Shown: piece by piece, positions 49,651 to 58,490 of the stretch
Layout of the letters: every line of letters begins with the position of its first letter
Position numbering within the stretch: position 1 is the stretch's first letter
Assembly (NCBI RefSeq): GCF_013106755.1
Contig: NZ_WHPF01000009.1
Span: forward strand, 1-64,000
DNA length: 64,000 nucleotides
Direction: 5' to 3'
DNA from: Limnovirga soli
GTDB taxonomy: Bacteria; Bacteroidota; Bacteroidia; Chitinophagales; Chitinophagaceae
Program-made: the position numbers and the translations under genes
The notes under the pieces: model-generated
What the model saw: the letters and a program-made list of their open reading frames with translations, nothing else
Told to the model about the DNA's origin: nothing
Database searches by the model: none

Positions 49651-50346
49651 TTAAAAAATAGCTTCCAGCTCTTTTAAATGATAAACTGTATAGGTGGGTT
49701 TAATATGCGTTTCAATACGCAGGTGATTTACAAAGATGGTATCCAGTCCAGCATTAATACCGCCCTGTATATCTGCTTCCAGGTTATCCCCAATCATGAT
49801 ACTTTCCTGTTTAACCGCACCGGTTTTTGCCAGCGCATAGTTGAAAATCTCTATATTGGGTTTAAGGCTGTTTGAAGTTTCAGAAGTAATTACTTCGCCA
49901 AAATAATGGGTAATATTACTTGCATTTAATTTGCTAAACTGAATACTATCAAAGCCATTGGTAACCAAATGTAATTTATAATCCTTTGCGGTTAGGTAAT
50001 CCAGTATTTCTATTGCATAGGGAAACAGCTTTTTCTTATAAGGTAATCTTTCTAAAAAATGTAAAGACATTAATTTAGATAATTGCTCATCGCCAATTTT
50101 AAAATCTAGTAAGGCAAACCACATTCTTTTCCATCTTAGTTCTTCCTGCTTTATAAAGCCCTTGGTATAGCGGCTCCAAAGCCTTTCATTGTGAAAACTG
50201 TAACGTTCAAAAAATAAATCAAAATCATCAATACCTTTTGCGCCCAGGTTGTTAAGTACAAAAACTTCCTGCATGGTTTCTTTGGCATTGGTTTCAAAAT
50301 CCCATAAGGTATGGTCTAAATCAAAAAACAAATGGCGATACTTCAT
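49651..50346 (-). CDS. YjjG-family noncanonical pyrimidine nucleotidase
   Basis: HAD-superfamily phosphatase of 231 residues. Motif I D-L-D-H-T-L-W-D-F is at about residues 9-17, motif II T-N-G-F near residue 126, the Lys in K-P-N-I-E-I-F and motif IV G-D-N-L-E-A-D-I-Q-G-G. The W-D-F-E-T-N-A and R-W-K-R-M segments match YjjG-type enzymes, which dephosphorylate nucleoside monophosphates and may clear mutagenic pyrimidine nucleotides. Full length. Divergent from the SDR gene. Confidence 0.9.
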   Translation of the reverse strand: MKYRHLFFDLDHTLWDFETNAKETMQEVFVLNNLGAKGIDDFDLFFERYSFHNERLWSRYTKGFIKQEELRWKRMWFALLDFKIGDEQLSKLMSLHFLERLPYKKKLFPYAIEILDYLTAKDYKLHLVTNGFDSIQFSKLNASNITHYFGEVITSETSNSLKPNIEIFNYALAKTGAVKQESIMIGDNLEADIQGGINAGLDTIFVNHLRIETHIKPTYTVYHLKELEAIF

Positions 50347-50426
50347 GCTGCAAAATAATACTTACTGTGTATGTTTTGCATTTTCAATATTAACTTGCCG
50401 TATTTAAAACAAGTAAAACTGTTTAT

Positions 50427-51125
50427 ATGATAGTGGTTATTACTGGTGCTTCTAAAGGGTTGGGTAAGGCAATTGCCGAGGTATTTGCCAAAGATGGCCA
50501 TACCATATTGGTTTGTGCCCGTAGTGAAGTGCAATTGTATAACATGATGCAGGAACTATTAAATAAGTACCCGCAATGTACCATAAAAGCCAGGCCAGTA
50601 GATATGGCTATAAAAGACGAGGTAACAAGTTTTGCCCAATGGTGTTTGCAATACGGCAACCCCGATATTTTGGTAAATAATGCGGGGCAGTTTATACCGG
50701 GCAGCGTAATAACAGAAGCAGATGGACAACTGGAGCAGCTAATGCCAGTAAACCTGTATAGCGCCTATTATTTAACCCGGGCATTATTACCTGCCATGCA
50801 GCAACAAAAAGGCGGACATATTTTTAATATGTGTTCTATAGCATCCTTAAAAGCCTACGAAAACGGGGGTAGTTACAGTATTACAAAATTTGCGCTGGCA
50901 GGCTTTTCTAAAAACCTGCGCGAAGAACTAAAAAATACCGGCATAAAAGTAACCGGAATTTACCCCGGTGCAGCATATACCGATAGCTGGAGTGGCAGCG
51001 ACGTAAACCCCAACCGAATAATGGAAGCAGCAGATGTTGCCGCTATGGTGTATGCGGCAGCCCAATTATCGCCTCAGGCCTGTGTAGAGGATATTGTACT
51101 TAGGCCGCAATTGGGCGATCTGTAA
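50427..51125 (+). CDS. Short-chain dehydrogenase/reductase
   Basis: A 232-residue NAD(P)-dependent oxidoreductase. The cofactor motif T-G-A-S-K-G-L-G is at about residues 6-13, N-N-A-G is near residue 87, and the catalytic Ser and Y-x-x-x-K appear in C-S-I-A-S-L and G-S-Y-S-I-T-K. P-G-A-A-Y-T-D-S-W follows. Substrate unknown. The start ATG is preceded by an AT-rich leader. Its stop lies 9 bp before a dispersed element, which probably provides its 3' end. Confidence 0.92.
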   Translation: MIVVITGASKGLGKAIAEVFAKDGHTILVCARSEVQLYNMMQELLNKYPQCTIKARPVDMAIKDEVTSFAQWCLQYGNPDILVNNAGQFIPGSVITEADGQLEQLMPVNLYSAYYLTRALLPAMQQQKGGHIFNMCSIASLKAYENGGSYSITKFALAGFSKNLREELKNTGIKVTGIYPGAAYTDSWSGSDVNPNRIMEAADVAAMVYAAAQLSPQACVEDIVLRPQLGDL

Positions 51126-51134
51126 TTTTTTTTT

Positions 51135-51337
51135 AGCCCGGCTGATTTATTGTGTAGCATCTTACTTGCGTCGCACTCTTGTACAGTAGTAATTTTATTC
51201 GGCTTTTTACAGCCATAACCATATTTGCAGCTAATTGACTTTTATTTAAAAATACCATTTCTTCAAACAGTTGAAACCCTTGACAAACGTACAAGTGAGT
51301 GACACAACCGGTGCTAAATAGCAATATTTTAGCTGGT
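51135..51337. repeat. Box-core element, paired (P4)
   Basis: Left: box AGCCCGGC 51135-51142, core TTGCGTCGCACTCTTGTAC 51166-51184, spacing 31. Interior GGCTTTTTACAGCC near 51204, as in P1. Right, inverted: variant core GTACAAGTGAGTGACACAA 51289-51307 (three differences) and outer box AGCTGGT 51331-51337, spacing 30. It fills half of the 382-bp gap 51126-51507; the rest holds the rplM promoter and leader. Confidence 0.85.
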
Positions 51338-51424
51338 TTCAGCAGATAAGATAAAAATTTGTACAAAAATTTTATTGAAAATCAATTTGTTATAAAGGTC
51401 TAATAAAAAATAGTTCTTAAATGC

Positions 51425-51488
51425 TTGGTAAATTAATTGCTTACCTGCACCTTTGCACCCCATTTAAATCTGGCGGGATAGCGCCGGA
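51425..51488 (+). promoter_or_regulatory. rplM promoter and leader hairpin
   Basis: TTG at 51425-51427, 20-bp spacer and CACCTTTG at 51448-51455 (one mismatch to TAnnTTTG). In the leader, TCTGGCG (51469-51475) pairs with CGCCGGA (51482-51488) with a GGATAG loop and one G-U pair, 20 bp before the ATG. It could be a ribosomal-protein autoregulatory site. Confidence 0.5.
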
Positions 51489-51507
51489 ATAATTAAAACA
51501 AATTACG

Positions 51508-51951
51508 ATGAGTAAATTACATTTCACAACCAAACATGCGAACGAGGCTACCGTAGAGCGTAATTGGTACGTTGTAGACGGTACTAATCAAACCGTTGGT
51601 CGCATTAGTTCAAAAATCGCTGCTGTTCTTCGCGGAAAGAACAAAGCGTATTACACGCCACACGTAGATTGTGGTGATTTTGTAATTATTATTAACGCTG
51701 AAAAGGTACTTTTCACTGGTAATAAATTCCACGACAAACAATACATTAACTATTCTGGTTACCCAGGTGGTAAAAAAGAAGAAGCTGCGCAGGATTTAAT
51801 TAAGCGCCGCCCCGAGGTTATTATGGAAAGAGCTGTAAAAGGCATGCTTCCTAAAAATCGCCTTGGCCGTAAAATGTATAAAAAGCTGTTTGTATATGCC
51901 GGCGATAAACATCCGCATACTGCACAACAACCAAAGGAATTAAAATTCTAA
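51508..51951 (+). CDS. rplM: 50S ribosomal protein L13
   Basis: Early-assembly large-subunit ribosomal protein, 147 residues. Recognised by N-W-Y-V-V-D-G-T-N-Q-T-V-G-R, R-G-K-N-K-A-Y-Y-T-P-H-V-D-C-G-D near residue 50, and M-L-P-K-N-R-L-G-R near residue 115. First gene of the classic rplM-rpsI unit, here continuing to rpsB and tsf on the same strand. It has a promoter and a leader hairpin. Confidence 0.98.
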   Translation: MSKLHFTTKHANEATVERNWYVVDGTNQTVGRISSKIAAVLRGKNKAYYTPHVDCGDFVIIINAEKVLFTGNKFHDKQYINYSGYPGGKKEEAAQDLIKRRPEVIMERAVKGMLPKNRLGRKMYKKLFVYAGDKHPHTAQQPKELKF

Positions 51952-51963
51952 AATTTAAAAATT

Positions 51964-51989
51964 CGCTGAAAGCTACACGCTGAAAGCTA
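51964..51989 (+). repeat. Two 14-bp direct repeats in the rplM-rpsI spacer
   Basis: CGCTGAAAGCTA at 51964-51975 and again at 51978-51989. They lie 13 bp before the rpsI start and may affect initiation or be a simple duplication. Confidence 0.4.
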
Positions 51990-52002
51990 AAAGCAATAAT
52001 AA

Positions 52003-52392
52003 ATGGAAAAGCAAAAAAATGCAGTTGGTCGCCGTAAAGAAGCCGTTACCCGTGTTTTTATAAGCAAGGGTGAAGGTAAGATTATCGTGAACGACAAAGA
52101 CTACAAAGAATATTTTTCACTGGCCTACCTGCAAAATCAGGTGGTTGCCCCATTTAAAGTGATAGAAGCTACTGATAAATTTGATGTAAAAATCAATGCA
52201 ACCGGTGGTGGAGTAAAAGGCCAGGCAGAAGCTGCCATGCTGGGTATTGCCCGTGCATTACTGGAAGTAAATCCTGAATATCGCCCTGTATTAAAGGCGG
52301 CTGGCTTGCTTAAACGTGATCCACGTAGTGTTGAACGTAAGAAATTTGGTCACAAAAAAGCACGTCGCAGCTACCAGTTCAGCAAACGTTAA
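52003..52392 (+). CDS. rpsI: 30S ribosomal protein S9
   Basis: Small-subunit head protein whose C-terminal tail reaches the P-site tRNA. 129 residues: A-V-G-R-R-K-E-A-V-T-R-V near the start, G-G-G-V-K-G-Q-A-E-A near residue 67, and the tail K-K-F-G-H-K-K-A-R-R-S-Y-Q-F-S-K-R with the universal terminal Lys-Arg. Adjacent to rplM as in most bacteria. Confidence 0.98.
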   Translation: MEKQKNAVGRRKEAVTRVFISKGEGKIIVNDKDYKEYFSLAYLQNQVVAPFKVIEATDKFDVKINATGGGVKGQAEAAMLGIARALLEVNPEYRPVLKAAGLLKRDPRSVERKKFGHKKARRSYQFSKR

Positions 52393-52484
52393 TCTGGGTA
52401 CAGTTTCTGGTTACCGTTACCGGTATCTGGCAAACGGCAACCGGAAGCAAACAATATTCAAAACAATTACAACAATAAAGTACA

Positions 52485-53390
52485 ATGGAACAAAATACTT
52501 CTTTACAACAACAGCTGCTGGATGCTGGTGTACACTTTGGTCACTTAAAAAAGAAGTGGAACCCCAAGATGTTACCATACATCTTTGCTGAAAAGAAAGG
52601 TATCCACATTATAGATCTTAACAAAACAGTTGATGGTTTACAGGAAGCATCTGCCGCATTAAAGCAGATTGCCAAATCAGGTAAAAAAATCATGTTTGTT
52701 GCTACCAAAAAACAAGCAAAAGAAATTGTTAGCGAATGTGCTAAACGCGTTAACATGCCTTATGCTACAGAACGTTGGTTGGGTGGTATGTTAACCAACT
52801 TCAACACTGTTCGTAAAAGCGTTAAAAAAATGCAGAGCATTGAAAAAATGCTGAACGACGGTAGCGCAGAAAGCTTAACCAAAAAAGAACGTTTAACCTT
52901 AACACGTGATAAAGAAAAAATGGAAAAGGTATTGGGTGGTATTGCCCAGTTAAGCCGTCTTCCATCAGCTTTATTCCTGGTTGATATTGGACACGAACAT
53001 ATTGCATTGGCAGAAGCTAAACGTTTAGGTATTGCTACATTTGGTATGGTAGATACCAATTGCGATCCTAATAAAGTAGACTATGCTATTCCCTCAAACG
53101 ATGATGCTACTAAATCTATCGCCATCATTACCAACTACATTATTGCTGCTATTGCCGAAGGTGCTGCAGAGCGTCAACTGGCAAAAGAAGAAGATGTAGA
53201 AGAAGTAGATAACGAATCAGAAAAGAAAGCAGCTCGTTTATTAGCCGAAGCTGAAGCAGAAGCAGCACGTGGTGGCCGTTCACGAGGTGGTGCCGGTGCA
53301 GGTGCTGGTCAGCCTAAGCGCAGGGTTCCAGGCGGTGCAAGCCGCAGGCCACAAGGTGGCGGAACCGGCCCTGGCGGTGGAAGAAGATAA
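52485..53390 (+). CDS. rpsB: 30S ribosomal protein S2 with Gly/Arg-rich tail
   Basis: Small-subunit protein that helps S1 bind. 301 residues against about 230-260 usually. The core is complete: L-L-D-A-G-V-H-F-G-H near residue 10, W-L-G-G-M-L-T-N-F near residue 105 and F-G-M-V-D-T-N-C-D-P near residue 185. Beyond residue 250 is an Ala/Glu helix, then a disordered RG-rich tail (R-G-G-R-S-R-G-G, P-K-R-R-V-P-G-G, P-G-G-G-R-R) that could bind RNA. It forms the usual pair with tsf, here with an element between them. Confidence 0.97.
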   Translation: MEQNTSLQQQLLDAGVHFGHLKKKWNPKMLPYIFAEKKGIHIIDLNKTVDGLQEASAALKQIAKSGKKIMFVATKKQAKEIVSECAKRVNMPYATERWLGGMLTNFNTVRKSVKKMQSIEKMLNDGSAESLTKKERLTLTRDKEKMEKVLGGIAQLSRLPSALFLVDIGHEHIALAEAKRLGIATFGMVDTNCDPNKVDYAIPSNDDATKSIAIITNYIIAAIAEGAAERQLAKEEDVEEVDNESEKKAARLLAEAEAEAARGGRSRGGAGAGAGQPKRRVPGGASRRPQGGGTGPGGGRR

Positions 53391-53407
53391 TCGCTAAATT
53401 TTAATAA

Positions 53408-53454
53408 CTGGGTCAATGGTCGTTATATGTATAATGGATTATTGACCCAGCTTT
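53408..53454 (+). terminator. Probable terminator after rpsB
   Basis: CTGGGTCAAT (53408-53417) pairs with ATTGACCCAG (53441-53450), 23-nt loop with its own TTATA/TATAA pair, then CTTTT. It splits rpsB from tsf, so tsf probably needs its own promoter or read-through. Confidence 0.7.
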
Positions 53455-53494
53455 TATAATGCTATCCAGCATCCGTTGCGTCGCACACTTGTAC
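53445..53494 (+). repeat. Box-core element, single end
   Basis: Degenerate box ACCCAGC at 53445-53451, overlapping the terminator arm, and core TTGCGTCGCACACTTGTAC at 53476-53494, spacing 31. With the inverted end at 55381-55430 it brackets tsf and the methyltransferase gene. Confidence 0.8.
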
Positions 53495-53630
53495 AACACA
53501 ACCCCATGCAGCTATAACCAAAGCAGATAGCGTAGGTTCACAGTAAAATAATACGGCTTGCTATTTTAGCCAGCTATTTTTACAGTGTATTTGCAAAACA
53601 ATATTCCAAAAAATTTCTAAATACATTTAT

Positions 53631-54473
53631 ATGTCAACATCAGTAGCTATTACAGCCGCAGACATCAACAAATTACGCCAGGCAACCGGCGCCGGCATGT
53701 TAGACTGCCGTAAAGCATTAACCGAAACCAATGGCGATTTTGAAGCCGCTATCGATTGGTTACGTAAACAAGGCCAGAAAGTTGCAGCAAAACGCAGCGA
53801 CCGTGAAGCAAAAGAAGGTGTTATCATCGCCAAAACAACTCCTGATAATAAAACAGGTCTTATTGTTTGCATTAGCTGCGAAACAGACTTCGTATCTAAA
53901 AATGCGGACTTTGTTGCCTTCGCACAAAGTATTGCTGATGCAGCAGTAGCCCACAATGTAAAAAGTGTTGATGAATTGAACGAAGTATTGATTAATGGTG
54001 CCAAAGTATCGGATATGATTAACGATAAACTGGCTTCTATTGGTGAAAAAATTGGTGTTGCTAAATTCGAAAGAGTAGAAGCGCCATTTGTAGCTTCCTA
54101 TATTCACGGTGCTAACCGCATGGGTGTATTGGTTGGTTTATCCAGCGAAGTAGCAGAAGCAGGTAAAGATATTGCCATGCAAATTGCCGCTATGAACCCA
54201 TTGGCAGTAGATGCTGATAGCATCCCCGCTTCAACTATTGAAAGGGAAAGAGCTATTGTTATTGAAACCATGAAAGCCGATCCTAAAATGGCTGGTAAAC
54301 CAGAAGAAATGATTGCAAAAATTGCTGAAGGTAAATTAAATGCTTTCTTCAAAGAGCAAACATTACTGGCCCAGGCCTTTGTAAAAGATGGCAGCAAAAG
54401 CGTAGCTGAATATTTAAAAAGTGTTGGCAGCGATTTAAAAGTAACCGAATTTAAACGTGTTGCTTTAGGATAA
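53631..54473 (+). CDS. tsf: Elongation factor Ts
   Basis: Guanine-nucleotide exchange factor for EF-Tu. 280 residues with the UBA-like N-terminus and T-G-A-G-M-L-D-C-R-K-A-L near residue 20, then A-I-D-W-L-R-K-Q-G. S-C-E-T-D-F-V-S-K-N lies near residue 80, with T-D-F making EF-Tu contacts. A-S-Y-I-H-G-A-N-R-M-G is in the second core domain. Complete and of normal length. Follows rpsB as usual, though separated by a terminator and an element. Confidence 0.98.
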   Translation: MSTSVAITAADINKLRQATGAGMLDCRKALTETNGDFEAAIDWLRKQGQKVAAKRSDREAKEGVIIAKTTPDNKTGLIVCISCETDFVSKNADFVAFAQSIADAAVAHNVKSVDELNEVLINGAKVSDMINDKLASIGEKIGVAKFERVEAPFVASYIHGANRMGVLVGLSSEVAEAGKDIAMQIAAMNPLAVDADSIPASTIERERAIVIETMKADPKMAGKPEEMIAKIAEGKLNAFFKEQTLLAQAFVKDGSKSVAEYLKSVGSDLKVTEFKRVALG

Positions 54474-54499
54474 TTGCTAATAGCAGAATATATAATTAA

Positions 54500-54529
54500 G
54501 GGAATGATTTTTATAATCATTCCCTTTTT
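54500..54529 (+). terminator. Terminator after tsf
   Basis: GGGAATGATT (54500-54509) with AATCATTCCC (54515-54524), loop TTTAT, then TTTTTA. Confidence 0.9.
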
Positions 54530-54540
54530 ATTTTTAGGTA

Positions 54541-55335
54541 ATGGAACAACAATATTTCGATGCAAATAAACAAGCCTGGAATAAAAGGGCCGCTGTGCAT
54601 AAGCATAGTAGTTTTTATGATGTAGCAGCATTTAAGGCCGGTAAATCGGCTTTAAATGCCATTGAGCTACAAGCAATGGGAAATGTTCAACAAAAGCGTT
54701 TATTGCACCTGCAATGTCATTTTGGAATGGATACACTTAGCTGGGCCAGAGAAGGCGCCATAGTTACGGGTATAGATTTCTCCGACGAAGCAATTGTAAC
54801 TGCAAATTCTTTAAGCAATGAATTACAGATTCCGGCTACATTTATTTGTGCCAATGTATACGATACACTTAGTCATATTAATACGGAATTTGATATTGTT
54901 TTTACTTCCTATGGAGTGGTAGGCTGGCTGCCCGATTTAGATAAATGGGCTGCAGTTATTGCCGGTTCACTGGCAAAAGGTGGTGTATTTTATATGGTGG
55001 AATTTCATCCGGTGGTTTGGATGTTGGATGAGGGTTTTAGCTATATAAAATATCATTACCACAATGCTGGTGTAATTGAAGAGCTGCAAACCGGCACCTA
55101 TGCAGATAGAAATGCGCCAATTGAATACCTGGAATATAGCTGGAACCATAGTTTAAGTGAAGTAATAAATGCATTAATTAAACAGGGCCTAACTATTGCC
55201 AGCTTGGATGAATATAATTATAGTTGCTACAATTGTTTTAATAATACCATACAGGGCGAAGATGGATTTTGGCGCATTAAAGGCCTCGAAGATAAACTCC
55301 CCATGATGTATGCCATTAAAGCAACTAAACAATAA
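54541..55335 (+). CDS. Class I SAM-dependent methyltransferase
   Basis: A 264-residue methyltransferase. Motif I is atypical: L-L-H-L-Q-C-H-F-G-M-D-T-L (normally D-x-G-x-G-x-G), followed by G-I-D-F-S-D-E-A-I for the SAM-ribose acidic residue. F-T-S-Y-G-V-V-G-W-L is the motif IV region. This variant, with the H-L-Q-C-H-x-G-x-D-T-L sequence, is a known bacterial subgroup. Substrate unknown. It begins just after the tsf terminator. Confidence 0.88.
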   Translation: MEQQYFDANKQAWNKRAAVHKHSSFYDVAAFKAGKSALNAIELQAMGNVQQKRLLHLQCHFGMDTLSWAREGAIVTGIDFSDEAIVTANSLSNELQIPATFICANVYDTLSHINTEFDIVFTSYGVVGWLPDLDKWAAVIAGSLAKGGVFYMVEFHPVVWMLDEGFSYIKYHYHNAGVIEELQTGTYADRNAPIEYLEYSWNHSLSEVINALIKQGLTIASLDEYNYSCYNCFNNTIQGEDGFWRIKGLEDKLPMMYAIKATKQ

Positions 55336-55380
55336 CAGGTAGATTTTGCAAACGCTTTTTTGCTGCATTTACAACCGACA

Positions 55381-55430
55381 GTACAAGAGTGCGACGCAAC
55401 GGATGCTGCCAATTGTTGTAAAAGCCGGGC
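55381..55430 (-). repeat. Box-core element, single end (minus)
   Basis: Core GTACAAGAGTGCGACGCAA at 55381-55399 and box AGCCGGGC at 55423-55430, spacing 31. The box ends 7 bp beyond the stop of the minus-strand kynA. Confidence 0.85.
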
Positions 55431-55437
55431 TAATACA

Positions 55438-56481
55438 TTAAATATTAAAGCCAAGGTTATTGATAAGTGCATTGGGAAGTGCAGGTAATTTGCTGCGTTC
55501 TATTAAAAAACTGGTGAGTGCAGCAAATTCCTTGAAAATATAATGCTTGTCTAAAGCTGCCCGCAGATAATCTTTACCAGAACTGCCACCTGTTCCAATT
55601 CTGGTACCAATCATACGGTGCACCATATTCATGTGGCGGTAGCGCCAGGTGCTCATTTGCTCATCTATTTCCAGTAAATTATTAATAAGTTCAAAAGGCA
55701 GATGCAGCAGCGGATACCCGCGGTACAGCATTATAAACAATGCGGCCCTGCTTGCTTTGGCAGATAGTTGCCCAGTGGTTTGCCCCTGGATAAATATGTT
55801 GTTAAAGGCCTGTAGGTTATTGCGTTCTGCTTCTGCAAGGCTATGGCTGTAACAGTGGCGGTAGGTGCTCCAATAAGGGTGCAAATCAGGCGTTGATTCG
55901 CCCTGATGTACAAATTCCTCCCAATGGGCGGTATTTTCAAAATAGGGCATACGTTCCAGCCATTTGTTTACTACATACAATAAAGATTTTTCCTCTTCTG
56001 CCTGCTTAATAATATCTATCTCGGGCTGTTTTAATTGCGAGGTATAATATTCCTTTCCGTATCGCTCGTTATAAGGTAAACCCAATTTTGCTTCCAGTGT
56101 TTTAAATTGCCAGCTTTGAAAACCGGAAGCGGGTCTTAACAAATCACGAAAATCCAGGAAATCCATGGGTGTCATGGTTTCCATAATATCTATCTGGTGT
56201 ACCAGCACTTTTAAAATGGTAATTACCCTGTTTAACCGGTGTACTACAGTTTGTAAAGCGGGTGTATTATCGTTTATGGATGGTTGGTTTAACACATCAA
56301 TAGCGGCATTAACTTCAAACAATATTTGCTTAAACCACAGTTCGTAGGATTGATGAATAATGATGAAAAGCATTTCATCGTGTGCAGGTGTATTGCCTTC
56401 CTTAAAGCTTTCGGGATGCTGGCTGTTTAATAGCTGTTGCAACTGTAGGTAATCGTTGTAATACACCGCATTTTCTTTCAT
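55438..56481 (-). CDS. kynA: Tryptophan 2,3-dioxygenase
   Basis: Heme enzyme that opens the indole ring of tryptophan to N-formylkynurenine, the first step of the kynurenine pathway. Start placed at 56481 (347 residues); the frame extends to 56526 without support. H-D-E-M-L-F-I-I-I-H-Q-S-Y-E-L-W-F-K near residue 33 forms the substrate pocket, and R-H-M-N-M-V-H-R-M-I-G-T-R-I-G-T-G-G-S-S-G carries the proximal His and the carboxylate-binding loop. No other kyn genes are adjacent, so the role (NAD synthesis or catabolism) is open. Confidence 0.93.
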   Translation of the reverse strand: MKENAVYYNDYLQLQQLLNSQHPESFKEGNTPAHDEMLFIIIHQSYELWFKQILFEVNAAIDVLNQPSINDNTPALQTVVHRLNRVITILKVLVHQIDIMETMTPMDFLDFRDLLRPASGFQSWQFKTLEAKLGLPYNERYGKEYYTSQLKQPEIDIIKQAEEEKSLLYVVNKWLERMPYFENTAHWEEFVHQGESTPDLHPYWSTYRHCYSHSLAEAERNNLQAFNNIFIQGQTTGQLSAKASRAALFIMLYRGYPLLHLPFELINNLLEIDEQMSTWRYRHMNMVHRMIGTRIGTGGSSGKDYLRAALDKHYIFKEFAALTSFLIERSKLPALPNALINNLGFNI

Positions 56482-56551
56482 ATGGTTTGCTTTAGTATGC
56501 AAAGAAACAGTTTGTTTTAGATGCACACAATACTATACTTAAATTTGTAAC

Positions 56552-57283
56552 ATGAGAAAATTGGCACTAATACTTTTATTGTTGGTATCAACAAATTTGT
56601 GGGCGCAGAACCGCCTTTCCGAATACAACCAGATTGGTTGGTATGCTTTATTTATAACACCAAAAATTTCAAATAAGGTAAGTGCACATATAGAATACCA
56701 ATGGCGCCGCGAAGCCTGGATTAAAAACTGGCAGCAATCATTGCCCAGGGTGGGTATTAATTATAAAGTAAACAATAATATTACTTTACAGGCAGGTTAT
56801 GCCTGGATATTTACCTACCCTTATGGAAATACAACTCTGGCGGCCATTCCCAAAACCTTTCCTGAGCACAGGCTGTACCAGCAAATAACCGTAAGTAGAC
56901 CGGTGGGTAAAACCAATTTGTCGCACCGCTTAAGATTAGAAGAAAGATGGTTGGGCAAGTATACCAATATAAATAGTACCAAACCCGATGAATGGGTATA
57001 TGTTAACCGGATACGATATATGCCTAGGCTGGATATTCCATTTAATAAAAAACTGTATGCAGCTGCCTATGATGAGATTTTAATTGGCTTTGGAAAAAAG
57101 GTGGGCGAAAATATATTCGACCAAAACCGTATGGCTTTTATGCTGGGCTATAAGTGGGATAAACATATCCGTACCGAAGCCGGATATTTAAACCAAACAC
57201 TCCAATTGGGCCGGGAAATAAATAATAAAAATCTTTTTCAACATAATAATGGGTTGGTGATTAATACCTACCTAACTTTATAA
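56552..57283 (+). CDS. DUF2490 outer membrane protein
   Basis: A 243-residue exported protein with signal peptide ending near L-W-A-Q. It has the DUF2490 plan, an outer membrane barrel of about twelve strands: A-H-I-E-Y-Q-W-R-R near residue 48, R-L-R-L-E-E-R-W near residue 130 and a terminal L-V-I-N-T-Y-L-T-L. No function is established. It is divergent from kynA with only about 70 bp between, so they share a control region, and it precedes pyrH by 68 bp. Confidence 0.85.
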   Translation: MRKLALILLLLVSTNLWAQNRLSEYNQIGWYALFITPKISNKVSAHIEYQWRREAWIKNWQQSLPRVGINYKVNNNITLQAGYAWIFTYPYGNTTLAAIPKTFPEHRLYQQITVSRPVGKTNLSHRLRLEERWLGKYTNINSTKPDEWVYVNRIRYMPRLDIPFNKKLYAAAYDEILIGFGKKVGENIFDQNRMAFMLGYKWDKHIRTEAGYLNQTLQLGREINNKNLFQHNNGLVINTYLTL

Positions 57284-57351
57284 TAGGTTGGTGCTTAAAA
57301 TATTTTTACTGTTATTTGCACTACAATTTACCTAACAAACACTTCAATATC

Positions 57352-58068
57352 ATGTTACCAAAGTACAACAGAATCTTATTAAAGTTATCAGGCGAGGCAT
57401 TTATGGGCGAAGGCAATTCCACCAATCCTTTTGACCCCCAGATTATTGAACAATATGCAACCGAAATTAAAGCAGTAACAGAGTTGGGTGTACAGGTGGC
57501 ATTGGTTATTGGGGGTGGCAATATTTACAGGGGTTTAAACGAAAAAGACAGTGGTATAGAACGTGCCCATGGCGATTATATGGGTATGCTGGCCACTATG
57601 CTTAACGGTATGGCCATGCAGGCTATGCTGGAGCGTATGGATGTACACACCCGTTTGCAAAGCGCCATTAAAATGGAAGCCGTTGCCGAACCTTATATTC
57701 GCCGTAAAGCCATGCGGCACCTGGAAAAGGGCCGGGTAGTAATTTTTGGAGCAGGAACCGGTAACCCTTATTTTACCACAGATACAGCGGGCTCACTCCG
57801 TGCCATTGAAATTAAGGCCGATGTAATTTTAAAAGGAACCAGGGTAGATGGTATTTATACTGCCGACCCCGAAAAAGATCCCACTGCTACCAAATATGAT
57901 AAGGTTAGTTACCAGGAATGTTTAACCAATAACCTTAAAATTATGGACATGACTGCTTTTACCCTTTGTATGGAAAATAAAATGCCCATAATTGTGTTTG
58001 ATATGAATAAAGTGGGCAATTTAATAAGTGTGGTAGAAGGTAAAAATGTGGGCACACTGGTGTCTTAA
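57352..58068 (+). CDS. pyrH: UMP kinase
   Basis: Phosphorylates UMP to UDP. 238 residues from the start at 57352; the frame upstream from 57316 lacks family similarity. A bacterial hexameric amino-acid-kinase-fold enzyme: [11 protein letters not shown] near residue 10, [10 protein letters not shown] near residue 53, [14 protein letters not shown] near residue 130, and [12 protein letters not shown]. All ATP- and UMP-binding motifs are present. Confidence 0.97.
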   Translation: MLPKYNRILLKLSGEAFMGEGNSTNPFDPQIIEQYATEIKAVTELGVQVALVIGGGNIYRGLNEKDSGIERAHGDYMGMLATMLNGMAMQAMLERMDVHTRLQSAIKMEAVAEPYIRRKAMRHLEKGRVVIFGAGTGNPYFTTDTAGSLRAIEIKADVILKGTRVDGIYTADPEKDPTATKYDKVSYQECLTNNLKIMDMTAFTLCMENKMPIIVFDMNKVGNLISVVEGKNVGTLVS

Positions 58069-58086
58069 GTTAAAGCAATATGTTAA

Positions 58087-58455
58087 TACCGGCTACAGGT
58101 AAAATGGCATCGTTCCTTGCGTCGCAATCACTTCATCGGTATCACATTGAGCAGCAATAAAAATAGTATCACACGTGAAACAGTTATAGTATTTACAAAG
58201 CGGATGGCTTAAAAAGTCATCCGCTTTGTATTTTAATCCATAGCAGCAATCATATGCAGTATTGGCAACATTATGCCTAAAGTTGGTGTTGCATTTTTGT
58301 GTATACAATACAACAGTTTTGTAAATTATATGCAACATCATATTTTTTCATGGCAGGCTGTAGTAATTTTAGGTTTTAAAAGCCTTGCTGCAATATTTGA
58401 TACAGTACAAGAGTGCGACGCAAGCGGTGTTGAGGATGGCAATATTTGCGGGGCT
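58087..58455. repeat. Box-core element, paired (P5)
   Basis: Left: box TACCGGCT 58087-58094, core TTGCGTCGCAA 58117-58127. Right, inverted: core GTACAAGAGTGCGACGCAA 58405-58423, box GCGGGGCT 58448-58455. The longest compact pair, at 369 bp, it holds a strong terminator in its interior and occupies most of the 422-bp gap 58069-58490 between pyrH and pdxH. No gene was found inside. Confidence 0.8.
58195..58234 (+). terminator. Terminator downstream of pyrH, inside P5
   Basis: ACAAAGCGGATG (58195-58206) pairs with CATCCGCTTTGT (58218-58229), 11-nt loop, followed by ATTTT. It lies 126 bp after the pyrH stop. Confidence 0.85.
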
Positions 58456-58490
58456 TATAATTTCTTTTAGTTTAAATTAAATGGTGTACA

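Noticed and set aside
58273-58470. 65-codon open frame between pyrH and pdxH
   Set aside because: It spans the core and box of a paired element and shows no protein-like composition.
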